DNA from: Paenibacillus sp. UNC499MF
GTDB lineage: Bacteria; Bacillota; Bacilli; Paenibacillales; NBRC-103111
Reading direction: 5' to 3'
DNA length: 64,000 bases
Assembly: GCF_900107975.1 (NCBI RefSeq)
Contig: NZ_FNVF01000002.1
Coordinates: 573,178 to 637,177 of the forward strand
The notes under the pieces were generated by a model. That model saw only the letters and a list, made by a program, of their open reading frames with translations. It did no database searches and was not told the DNA's origin. Below, in pieces: positions 17,301 through 23,544 of this stretch. Both the position numbers and the translations under genes were made by a program. The number at the start of each line of letters is the position of its first letter. Position 1 is the stretch's first letter.

Positions 17301-20131
17301 TTTTGCTTGGTTTCAATAAGCTCCGCTTTTTTTTTCTTTGCGTCTTCAATCGATTGTATCCCGCTGGCTTCGATCCCATAAGCTTGAAGACGAAGCAGGG
17401 AGTTATGCAGTGCTGCCGCGGATGATTTTTTTTCCTGCTCCAGATCGCTGATTGCTTTCTCTGCTTTCTTTTTCCGTAGTGCCTCGAGAGCATCCATCTC
17501 AATAGTGTATCCGTTTGCTGTTTTGATGATATGCCCGCTTAATTCGGGATATTTGATAATAAGTTCGGCTATCGCATCGGCAGAATACACTTGTTTGTCT
17601 TTGACGTCGCTTATTAGCTGGTTAAGGGGCCCGAGTTCTTCCTTCGCCTTTTTGGTAAGCTCGGAGAGGTCTTTAAAGCCCGAACCTTGCCGGTCTAAAA
17701 CGGCGCCGTTTTGAGCCATCGAAGAGAATGTCTTAGCAAAGTTTGTTTTGAAATCAGCTAAAACGGTCGTGCCTTCTTTTGATACGCCATTTAAAGAAGT
17801 TAGCTGTCCAATCGAATCATTGATAGACTTAGATGTAGCTTCAAGATCGGCTTTCAGTTTGGTGTTATTCGGATCGTCTTTTAACTGATCTTTTAACTCT
17901 TTATACCGTTTAATTAAGCTGTCGAGTCCACCGGTGCTGGACATCTGGGCAATTACATTATCCATGGATTTAAAGCTTTCAGACGGATCGATATCGGAAA
18001 AGGAGAGTGCTTTAGCCACTTGAGCAGCGACTTGTCGGGACTCGTCTGTCAGGGTTCCGCCGGAATCATTGATTTGATTAGATAGAGCTTGAAATACATC
18101 GGCGGAGTTTTTCTTAAGTTCCTGGCTGGCGTTCTCTGAACTTTCCATCCAATACGCCAGATGAGATTTATAGTATTTTAAATTTTCTTTGAGATTCTCA
18201 ATTTCTCTGGATGAAAAATTGCCGGAGGATGATTTTGAAACAATCTGCTCTTCTGTGTTTTTAATGTATGTTTGATATTCGGAAATTTTTTCCGCAGCGG
18301 TGTCTTTTTTTTTGATGGATTCTTTAACGTTTTTACGAATCGAGTTCCCGTTGCCTTCGACCTGATTTCTTAAAATTTGAGCTTCCGCTTCTTTTTGTCT
18401 TTTTAATTCTTCAATCCGCTCTTTAATTAAAGTGGTGCTGTTGGAGTATGCAACACCTTGAGCATCTATACCGGTTGCAGAAACTCCGTATACATTAACC
18501 AGATCCGTTTCGATCTTGTGGAGTCTTTCTTTCTCGGCAGCGGTAAGTTCAGCCTTAGAACTTAGTTTGTCGTATTCCGCACTTAATCCGGACAACGATG
18601 AAATATTGGAATCAATAGCGTTAGCGGATTTATTGTATTCATCCGAGAAGTTTTTTGTTTCTTCGCTTAATGAGAAGAGTCCTGAAATCAATTTCTCCAC
18701 AACGACGCTTAAAGCTGCTACCCCAATGCCGATAAGGGTTGAGGCCGCAAAACTCCTTATTGCCACTTTGGCAATATCAAGAGCGGCAGACATACTCCCT
18801 AAAACACCTGTAAAAAAAGTTCCTTGAACGGCAGCTGTCCTAAAACTCGAATTAAGCATGAGTACGGCAGCCGAAAAACCGCCCAACAACAGGGGAATAG
18901 GTCCTACTAAATCCACGAAAGAACTTAGTATATTTATCCCTAAAGCCATGACATTCATGAAGGTCACAATCGACTCGGACTGGAAAGAATTTTGCCACAG
19001 TCCTTCCAGTGCAACCTTAAATCGGTTAACAGCGGCTTCGCTGCCTTCCTGCCACTGGGAAAACTGACGCTGGGTAATGCCTGCCGAATTTAAAGCACCT
19101 TTATAATACTGGAGGCTGTCTCCATAGCTTTCCATCAAGCTAATAAATCCTGCTTGTTGGCTAGTACCGGCAACGGTAGCCGCGACATACGATTTCTGCT
19201 TGGCCGTGAGTCCTTCCCATTTGCCCCCAAGTTCGTCCATGACGTCTCCGAAATTCCGGAAATTCCCTTTGTTATCCGTCAGTTTAACGTTAACGTCGGC
19301 TAGTGCCTTCGTCACTTGGTAAAGCTGAGTATTATCTTCTTTATCGTAGCCGGTTTTTTTGAGCGACTGCATTCTGCTCAGAATTGTTTTGACTGAATTA
19401 CCGATGGAAGAAGCAGAATCTTTTGTTTTAGAGGAAACAGCGGTTACCCAGGAACCAACTTTTTCAAAGTTAATCCCGATATCTCCGGCAGATCCGCCTA
19501 TAATTTGCATGGCTTCACTGATTTCACCGGCTGAAGATGAACTGGCGTCGCCCAAGTAGGTTAACACGTCTGAAGCACGCACCATATCCACGTTCATCGC
19601 CGCCACAGCGGTTGATAATATTTTGGTGGATGCCGCGTAATCCAGATTAGAAATTTTGGCAAATCGAATGGCATTTTCCGTTTGTTTAAACATTTCCTGC
19701 TGGCTTAGCCCTTGTCTGGCGTATTCGACGGCTACTTTAGCAACATCTGTGGAGCTCACGCTCATTTTTTGTCCAAGGGATTGTATGCGGTCTCCGTATT
19801 TCTGTACGTCTCTCTGGCTTTCATTAAAGACCATGGATAGCTGAGTCAGCGATTTGTTAAGATCATTAACGTAGGTTATACCCGCTTTTAAAAATAAAAA
19901 CGCGGCTTCCAGAGGTTCCGAGCCCGCTAGGGTTTTAAATATGCTTGTAAATTTCTCCTTGAACTTTTCCGCAAAACTCTTCGTCTGTTCTTTATCCTCG
20001 GCAAGTTCGATCTTAACTTTCAAAGTTTGGAGAGAAGATTTCTCCTGAATGACTTTAATCATTCGGTTAATTTCAGCTAAGGATTTATCCGGATCTACTG
20101 AGAGCACGGTTACGATATTTAAATTGTTCAT
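14315..20131 (-). CDS. Phage tail tape measure protein
   Basis: The tape measure sets tail length and is ejected into the cell. The start follows AGGAGTGACGAA. Residues about 60-390 match the TP901-type core (LSMVFNESQRDVQKYGDRIQ, VEYARQGLSQQEMFK, GEISEAMQIIGGSAGDIGIN, AATVAGTSQQAGFISLMES). Hydrophobic stretches at about 380-470 probably enter the membrane. Long coiled coils occupy about 1060-1700, rich in EKQKK and LEEQ repeats. The last 90 residues contain ALLDQKEIVLAQSDTSNLLK, typical of tape-measure C-termini. At 1938 residues it is long; the rough rule of 0.15 nm per residue suggests a tail near 0.29 micrometre at most. The region 17.2-19.9 kb is more AT-rich than 14.3-17 kb, suggesting a mosaic origin. 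Confidence 0.95.
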   Translation of the reverse strand: MNNLNIVTVLSVDPDKSLAEINRMIKVIQEKSSLQTLKVKIELAEDKEQTKSFAEKFKEKFTSIFKTLAGSEPLEAAFLFLKAGITYVNDLNKSLTQLSMVFNESQRDVQKYGDRIQSLGQKMSVSSTDVAKVAVEYARQGLSQQEMFKQTENAIRFAKISNLDYAASTKILSTAVAAMNVDMVRASDVLTYLGDASSSSAGEISEAMQIIGGSAGDIGINFEKVGSWVTAVSSKTKDSASSIGNSVKTILSRMQSLKKTGYDKEDNTQLYQVTKALADVNVKLTDNKGNFRNFGDVMDELGGKWEGLTAKQKSYVAATVAGTSQQAGFISLMESYGDSLQYYKGALNSAGITQRQFSQWQEGSEAAVNRFKVALEGLWQNSFQSESIVTFMNVMALGINILSSFVDLVGPIPLLLGGFSAAVLMLNSSFRTAAVQGTFFTGVLGSMSAALDIAKVAIRSFAASTLIGIGVAALSVVVEKLISGLFSLSEETKNFSDEYNKSANAIDSNISSLSGLSAEYDKLSSKAELTAAEKERLHKIETDLVNVYGVSATGIDAQGVAYSNSTTLIKERIEELKRQKEAEAQILRNQVEGNGNSIRKNVKESIKKKDTAAEKISEYQTYIKNTEEQIVSKSSSGNFSSREIENLKENLKYYKSHLAYWMESSENASQELKKNSADVFQALSNQINDSGGTLTDESRQVAAQVAKALSFSDIDPSESFKSMDNVIAQMSSTGGLDSLIKRYKELKDQLKDDPNNTKLKADLEATSKSINDSIGQLTSLNGVSKEGTTVLADFKTNFAKTFSSMAQNGAVLDRQGSGFKDLSELTKKAKEELGPLNQLISDVKDKQVYSADAIAELIIKYPELSGHIIKTANGYTIEMDALEALRKKKAEKAISDLEQEKKSSAAALHNSLLRLQAYGIEASGIQSIEDAKKKKAELIETKQKFNTPSKGIWGAIKQGYVDAVVNPKFDGAINAYESYITINEQIEALKKLINSPSFGVSGKNKSSGSSSASSPAKQEEALKDALEEKDRTKELITTFNQEHEARKRVNDQIERKIKLHEQNKNYNDAIAETTRLYESQKKSLEELNAANDKMRGQADTVRTEGARFNKSSLSNQDYFDTWFDPNNEGTKSFSDVMESYEVRSQQVHDAKGRSNESKNKELEQIKQEQDEVQRLFDKLQMLKNAYNANGDKINEMTEALNNSYDSLLRLRKDGLSYSLGHLDSSIEKIKNSMGTHLETGENYRRDLSNELLLANEKKLKIDAELKNSRDNINSGKLTPEQIQKEKDLIQENEKLAMNISNEISEAAYKRAQSTVKEAALEVQKYSDMLDVSKKRMEALEEGTADYSKEMINQGTIIQSKIAAEKQVQLTLEEQMKTAGLTEVQWEDFNKQLQTSIKNQLDLEIALNSTSQGLKAQAGKLADEVISFYKEMYGKQKEVALDGIEKESKALEKAHKEKMSMLDEEMRKHEDLINAQLKAIDDKASLDDYNKQLGKLTSEKNALINEIKKRALNTTVEGKAKVAELEKQLADKTAEIEDLTTNRDREQQKKSLQEQLDNKKKYIDEETQLENKKFEEEKDKLDDRKEAEEKRYEEQINNEKKFAQIRSDILKGNIAEATKELNAFSAFINGNMTTIGVNISDNLLSKITQFSTDLQTTSETMASTFMQTSASIENNLIKQLDVLIGKLKEVEKLSYKPTISSPLSVDEILKNMQSNSEAYNKTTDASKKEGYHQANQVYMEELRRRGINIQYNPATGTYVTPGGVDLYNYRNPFNMPDKIFDKYLKNKEIYENPQSSDRQRFDAAKENADLREEYKIKSDDYTHAELEAAARFDTGGMTPSFGTGPKVALLDQKEIVLAQSDTSNLLKVVDLTRSIIDGVKSFDFGRLNPFALATASNTNTSIQKVEITIPADVKEPGAGKRFALDFINGLEARGVRIQT

Positions 20132-20178
20132 TTCGTCACTCCTTTCTAAAGATTGTTAAGCCCCGATTGTGTTTTCCG

Positions 20179-20349
20179 TCATTTCCCGGCCGTTTCGGCC
20201 GAATCGGAAACAGACTCATCCAAAGGCTGATGCAGGACTGTCCTGATCTCATACATGGCATCCTGCTGATCGAAGCCTTCCAGAGGAGTTTTGTTCAAAA
20301 ACTTCAACAGGTTCATCACCATATTGGGCGAAAGCTCATATCTAGGCAT
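20179..20349 (-). CDS. Second tail assembly chaperone (gpT-like), overlapping reading frame
   Basis: In many siphophages the gene just before the tape measure is made by ribosomal frameshifting from the first chaperone gene. Here the downstream frame stays open from about position 20415 to 20179. It has its own good start: ATG at 20349, eight bases after GGGAGG (20358-20363), inside the last codons of the upstream gene. That gives 56 residues (MPRYELSPNMVMNLLKFLNK and on). Alternatively a +1 shift at the C-run near 20370 (D-S-P then R-E-A-K) would fuse it to the upstream protein. Both routes may operate. A possible earlier ATG at 20403 lacks a ribosome site. Confidence 0.65.
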   Translation of the reverse strand: MPRYELSPNMVMNLLKFLNKTPLEGFDQQDAMYEIRTVLHQPLDESVSDSAETAGK

Positions 20350-20821
20350 CGGCTTGGCCTCCCGCGGGGGAATCGGCTGCGAAGTCTTTTTGCAAAGATG
20401 CATCCACTTCTGCCGTCAAGCTTGTGATGCTGCGCTGTATTTCCTCGAATACGCGCTCTACCTCGGAAAGTTCGAAAGCATCCATAATGGTATCCAAGTA
20501 ATTGGCGTCTTTGAGCTGACGAAGCATATCCAGATGCTCTTCGTAGGTCTTGGCGTTGGTCTCAATGGAAGTAAAATGCCGGATGACAAGCGCAACCGTA
20601 AGTCCCATTGCGGCACCCGCGTCAAAAGGTTTGGCTTCTTTCATGGCCTGCTGCATAAGGCCGATAAATTCGGCCGTTAATTCATTGACCTTGGACGGCC
20701 GAAAAACAACATCCAGGTCAAGCTTGGATTGATCCAGCACGATTCGTTTTTTGTCTTTATAAACCTGGTTGTTCTGTCGTTTGACCTGCGGCAAGGACAA
20801 GTTCTTTTCTTTCTTGGTCAT
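20342..20821 (-). CDS. Tail assembly chaperone (gpG-like)
   Basis: A 159-residue, mostly helical protein between the major tail protein and tape measure genes, the standard place for the chaperone that coats the tape measure during tail polymerisation. It has a basic N-terminus (MTKKEKNLSLPQVKRQN), then FRPSKVNELTAEFIGLMQQA and MRQLKDANYLDTIMDAFELS-like helices, and an Ala/Gly/Asp-rich tail (FAADSPAGGQADA) where the second frame begins. GGAGAG precedes the start. The identification rests mainly on position, size and the overlapping second frame. Confidence 0.7.
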   Translation of the reverse strand: MTKKEKNLSLPQVKRQNNQVYKDKKRIVLDQSKLDLDVVFRPSKVNELTAEFIGLMQQAMKEAKPFDAGAAMGLTVALVIRHFTSIETNAKTYEEHLDMLRQLKDANYLDTIMDAFELSEVERVFEEIQRSITSLTAEVDASLQKDFAADSPAGGQADA

Positions 20822-20895
20822 AATGGCACAGCTCTCCTTATCGGTTAAATAATCGGATTCAAGAACCCGCTATCCAAGTCCCTCAAGCTCGTTAT

Positions 20896-20927
20896 TTAAA
20901 AAAAGGACAGAGGGAAGCCCTCTGTCC
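20896..20927 (-). terminator. Strong intrinsic terminator after the major tail protein gene
   Basis: A perfect 10-bp stem (GGACAGAGGG with CCCTCTGTCC, 20905-20927) has a 3-base loop and is followed on the minus strand by seven T residues. It would make the major tail protein transcript the most abundant one, as needed for a polymer subunit. Confidence 0.9.
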
Positions 20928-20936
20928 GGTCTGTTC

Positions 20937-21713
20937 TTAATCTTCGTGCACGATCATGTCGTATAGAGTATCTACGCCGTTCACTTTAACCGGGAACACG
21001 TCGAATACAAGCGTCAAGCTGCTCGGGTCGCCGGTAGGGGAGTTCGTGATGGTGAAGTTAGGCTGAAGCTTCGCTTTGAAGTACTGAAGCTGAGCGGAGA
21101 CCATTTCGCCGGAAACTTCATCCGCATACACGGTGTCGCCGACCAGAAGCACATACGGAGGGAATCCTTTGGCGGTAAAGGACAGCTTGTGCGCGTCCGT
21201 AGCCAGCTGACGGTAGTAAACTTCGACTTCCGCACCAATGGCGACACTGGCCGAAGCGGCAAGCTTCAGCGTATTCGTCGTAACGGTTTCTACGTCCTGA
21301 CCTTTGCCGAGCACGCCGTTGACGTATTCGAATACGGCTACGTCTTTATTGGTGCCCACTGGAGTCTTGCTCAGCTTGATTTGTTTCTTGCCTGTGCCGT
21401 CGTCTTCGACTTTCAGCACTTCACGTTTGTAAATTTCATGAGAGCCCGATACGATATCTTCGCCGGCCAGCATGGCAAGCTGCTGCATCGTGAAGATCTT
21501 GGTTTCGATCGTGACTTTGGTTTCTTTGTCACCGTGCCATGCGATGCGGCGGGCATTGCCGGCACCGCCGCGTGCGTACACCGTAGCGGCTGTGTTTTCC
21601 GTCTGGGCGGAAGTGGCGTAGTCCATTGAGAGAAGCGGGGCTTTCGTCGCAAAGTTGAAAATTTGAAGATCCATGATTTCTCTGGATCCGTAACGTCCGA
21701 GATTAAGTGCCAT
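20937..21713 (-). CDS. Major tail (tube) protein
   Basis: This 258-residue beta-rich protein directly precedes the tail chaperones and tape measure. It opens with MALNLGRYGSREIMDLQIFN and contains the phrases TVYARGGAGNARRIAWHGDK, FTMQQLAMLAGEDIVSG and LQPNFTITNSPTGDPSSLTL, ending with VFDVFPV. These fit major tail proteins of Gram-positive siphophages, whose tube fold alternates beta strands with a helix. No sheath gene adjoins it, so the tail is non-contractile. AGGAGG lies upstream of the ATG and a strong terminator follows the stop, consistent with high expression. Confidence 0.85.
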   Translation of the reverse strand: MALNLGRYGSREIMDLQIFNFATKAPLLSMDYATSAQTENTAATVYARGGAGNARRIAWHGDKETKVTIETKIFTMQQLAMLAGEDIVSGSHEIYKREVLKVEDDGTGKKQIKLSKTPVGTNKDVAVFEYVNGVLGKGQDVETVTTNTLKLAASASVAIGAEVEVYYRQLATDAHKLSFTAKGFPPYVLLVGDTVYADEVSGEMVSAQLQYFKAKLQPNFTITNSPTGDPSSLTLVFDVFPVKVNGVDTLYDMIVHED

Positions 21714-21774
21714 AATAGTAAATCCTCCTAAGATTGTGGTTGTTTGTTTTTTTGGGATAGTCTTTCTAGCGGGG

Positions 21775-22494
21775 TTATAAACGGCTTTTTACTAGCCATT
21801 CGGGCAGCTGCTCGTCTTTGCCCAGATAACCGTTAGCCCACACCCGGAGCAGGCGGGTATGCTGTTCCTTAAGGTTTAAACGTTCAAATTGTTCGTAAAC
21901 CTGGTAAATGGTCAGCTGGCTGACGTTGAAAATATGGATCCCGTTTCCGTCGGCATTGCAGAGGATGGACAGAATGTCTTTGAGACCCAGCGAATCGGAT
22001 GTGTTTGTTTTCTTGTACTGATCTCTCAATTTTTGCAGCTTGTTGTACATCTTTTTGGCTTTGTCGTTTTTGAATGAAACCGTCTGCTTATCCTGATCCG
22101 AAATTCCGTTGGTCTCCTGAATAACCGAAATGAAATTTTTATAGTTCTTTCGGTTGACCGAGGTATCGTTTGTTCCGTAGAATCCGCTTCTCTCTTCATC
22201 GAAAACAATCGGTTGTTTCGTAAAGAAGGAGAGCGCTTTGGCGATCTCATTACGAATGGGAACGGAGGCCGTCAACAGTTCGAAGGCATCCGCCTGCTGC
22301 AGAAGCTCAACGTTTGGCTCGGGCATCCGTAGCAGGTATTTCAGCACGTTTTCTTTGTTAAAAGTGGCAAGCGTCAAATAGATGTTGTAAGCAACTTCGC
22401 CCAATTCGGCGATTTCATGGATCGTGGGAGAGTGGATAGGCAGACCCAGCACATCAACAGGTTTTCCTAAAAAAATACCGAGACGATTGTCCAT
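21775..22494 (-). CDS. Uncharacterised protein at the head of the tail operon (239 aa)
   Basis: I do not recognise the family. The protein is mainly helical, with a start like a phage structural or chaperone protein (MDNRLGIFLGKPVDVLGLPI) and a C-terminal helix pair (NVSQLTIYQVYEQFERLNLK ... ANGYLGKDEQLPEWLVKS). It is the first gene after the polymerase operon terminator, in the position usually held by tail completion or terminator proteins, but its length is about twice theirs. The ribosome site is weak (GGAG twelve bases before ATG), suggesting modest expression. Confidence 0.6.
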   Translation of the reverse strand: MDNRLGIFLGKPVDVLGLPIHSPTIHEIAELGEVAYNIYLTLATFNKENVLKYLLRMPEPNVELLQQADAFELLTASVPIRNEIAKALSFFTKQPIVFDEERSGFYGTNDTSVNRKNYKNFISVIQETNGISDQDKQTVSFKNDKAKKMYNKLQKLRDQYKKTNTSDSLGLKDILSILCNADGNGIHIFNVSQLTIYQVYEQFERLNLKEQHTRLLRVWANGYLGKDEQLPEWLVKSRL

Positions 22495-22626
22495 TAGATA
22501 GCTCTACTCCATGTACATGATAGTTTGTTGCTGCAAGAGGGGAATCACCTTCCTTTCGAAGTGCCGGCGAACTTTAAAGGAATCGGGAATACATAAAGGG
22601 AAGCGGGAGAGCTTCTTGAAAACAAA

Positions 22627-22652
22627 AATACACCCGTCCATTTAGGTGTATT
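22627..22652 (-). terminator. Terminator of the RNA polymerase operon
   Basis: AATACACC pairs with GGTGTATT around a 10-base loop and is followed on the minus strand by TTTGTTTTC. It separates the polymerase/zinc-ribbon operon from the tail operon, so the tail genes need their own promoter in 22495-22626 or read-through. Confidence 0.75.
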
Positions 22653-22702
22653 ATTGTAATTATTTATTTTATTCCCATTCTGATAAATACCGGATAACGA
22701 CT

Positions 22703-23533
22703 TCACTTCTTTCTTTTTCGATTCATGCTCTGCGTCTGCCACTGAAGCTGCTTGCCTCGTTTGCAAGGATCGCAGTACTGCTTTTTGCTGCTCTTATAGA
22801 TGAACTCTTCACTGCAAACGATACAGGGTTTCCTCTTCAAGGGCTTCGGCCTGCGGTCACGGATATAGTTCAGCATGTATCCCGTCAGGCACCTGCAAAA
22901 GTATTTGATCGCATAGTTATCTTCACTCCACCCGTCTATGGAAGCTTTTATTTCCCAACCGTGCCTGGATTCATATTCTTCTATAGTTACATAGTTGTCC
23001 ATAATGCGCCGGATAAACCCGTTAATAAGTTCTTTATATTCCGCCCAGGACAGCTCCAGTTTATTCTCCAGGCATTGCTTACGGATACGCTCAGCCGCCG
23101 CTAATTCCCTGCGTATATTATCCCGGATGGTTTCAGCGTCTACATTTTCATCGTCTTTCAGTTTCTGAACGGCTTTGTAATATTCTTTCTTGGGGGTCTG
23201 CAGACAGGCATAGTAGGTTTTATCATAATAAACATCGGGATCGCAGAGCCGCGCATATACATTATTCACATGGATGCGGATGTAATCGACAGGTTCCAGA
23301 CTGCCTTTATAGTAGCTTTTGGCCACTGTATAAAGAGTCCGGTTGTATTCCGAGAACAAATCCGCCAGATCCGGACACTTCCCAAGCAGGGAAGCATCTA
23401 CTTTAAAGGTGTAAAACCTGGAATAATTTTTTGAGGTGCAGCCGCTTTGCCACAGAAGGCGGATAAATTCACGGGCAAGCTCTTCCTTATGAGAGGAAGC
23501 GGCGTAATCTTCCAGAAGCTCGTTAAGAAACAT
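22703..23533 (-). CDS. Zinc-ribbon protein co-transcribed with the phage RNA polymerase
   Basis: This 276-residue protein begins 11 bases after the RNA polymerase gene ends, so the two form one operon. Most of it is helical, with many Tyr and Lys residues. The C-terminus has a zinc-ribbon-like pair of knuckles, KPCIVCSEEF ... KKQYCDPCKRG, followed by a basic tail (QSMNRKRKK). No enzyme motif is seen. A DNA- or RNA-binding role, perhaps promoter recognition or processivity for the neighbouring polymerase, is inferred only from operon position, the zinc knuckles and basic tail. I know of no named family. Confidence 0.65.
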   Translation of the reverse strand: MFLNELLEDYAASSHKEELAREFIRLLWQSGCTSKNYSRFYTFKVDASLLGKCPDLADLFSEYNRTLYTVAKSYYKGSLEPVDYIRIHVNNVYARLCDPDVYYDKTYYACLQTPKKEYYKAVQKLKDDENVDAETIRDNIRRELAAAERIRKQCLENKLELSWAEYKELINGFIRRIMDNYVTIEEYESRHGWEIKASIDGWSEDNYAIKYFCRCLTGYMLNYIRDRRPKPLKRKPCIVCSEEFIYKSSKKQYCDPCKRGKQLQWQTQSMNRKRKK

Positions 23534-23544
23534 CGGATCGTCCT

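Noticed and set aside
14315-22494. Contractile tail (sheath) hypothesis
   Set aside because: No sheath gene next to the tube gene and no gpW/gpJ-type baseplate wedge genes; Dit and Tal indicate a siphophage-type tail.
22545-22766. 73-aa minus-strand frame after the zinc-ribbon gene
   Set aside because: Overlaps the 3' end of the zinc-ribbon gene and the operon terminator, with no ribosome site.
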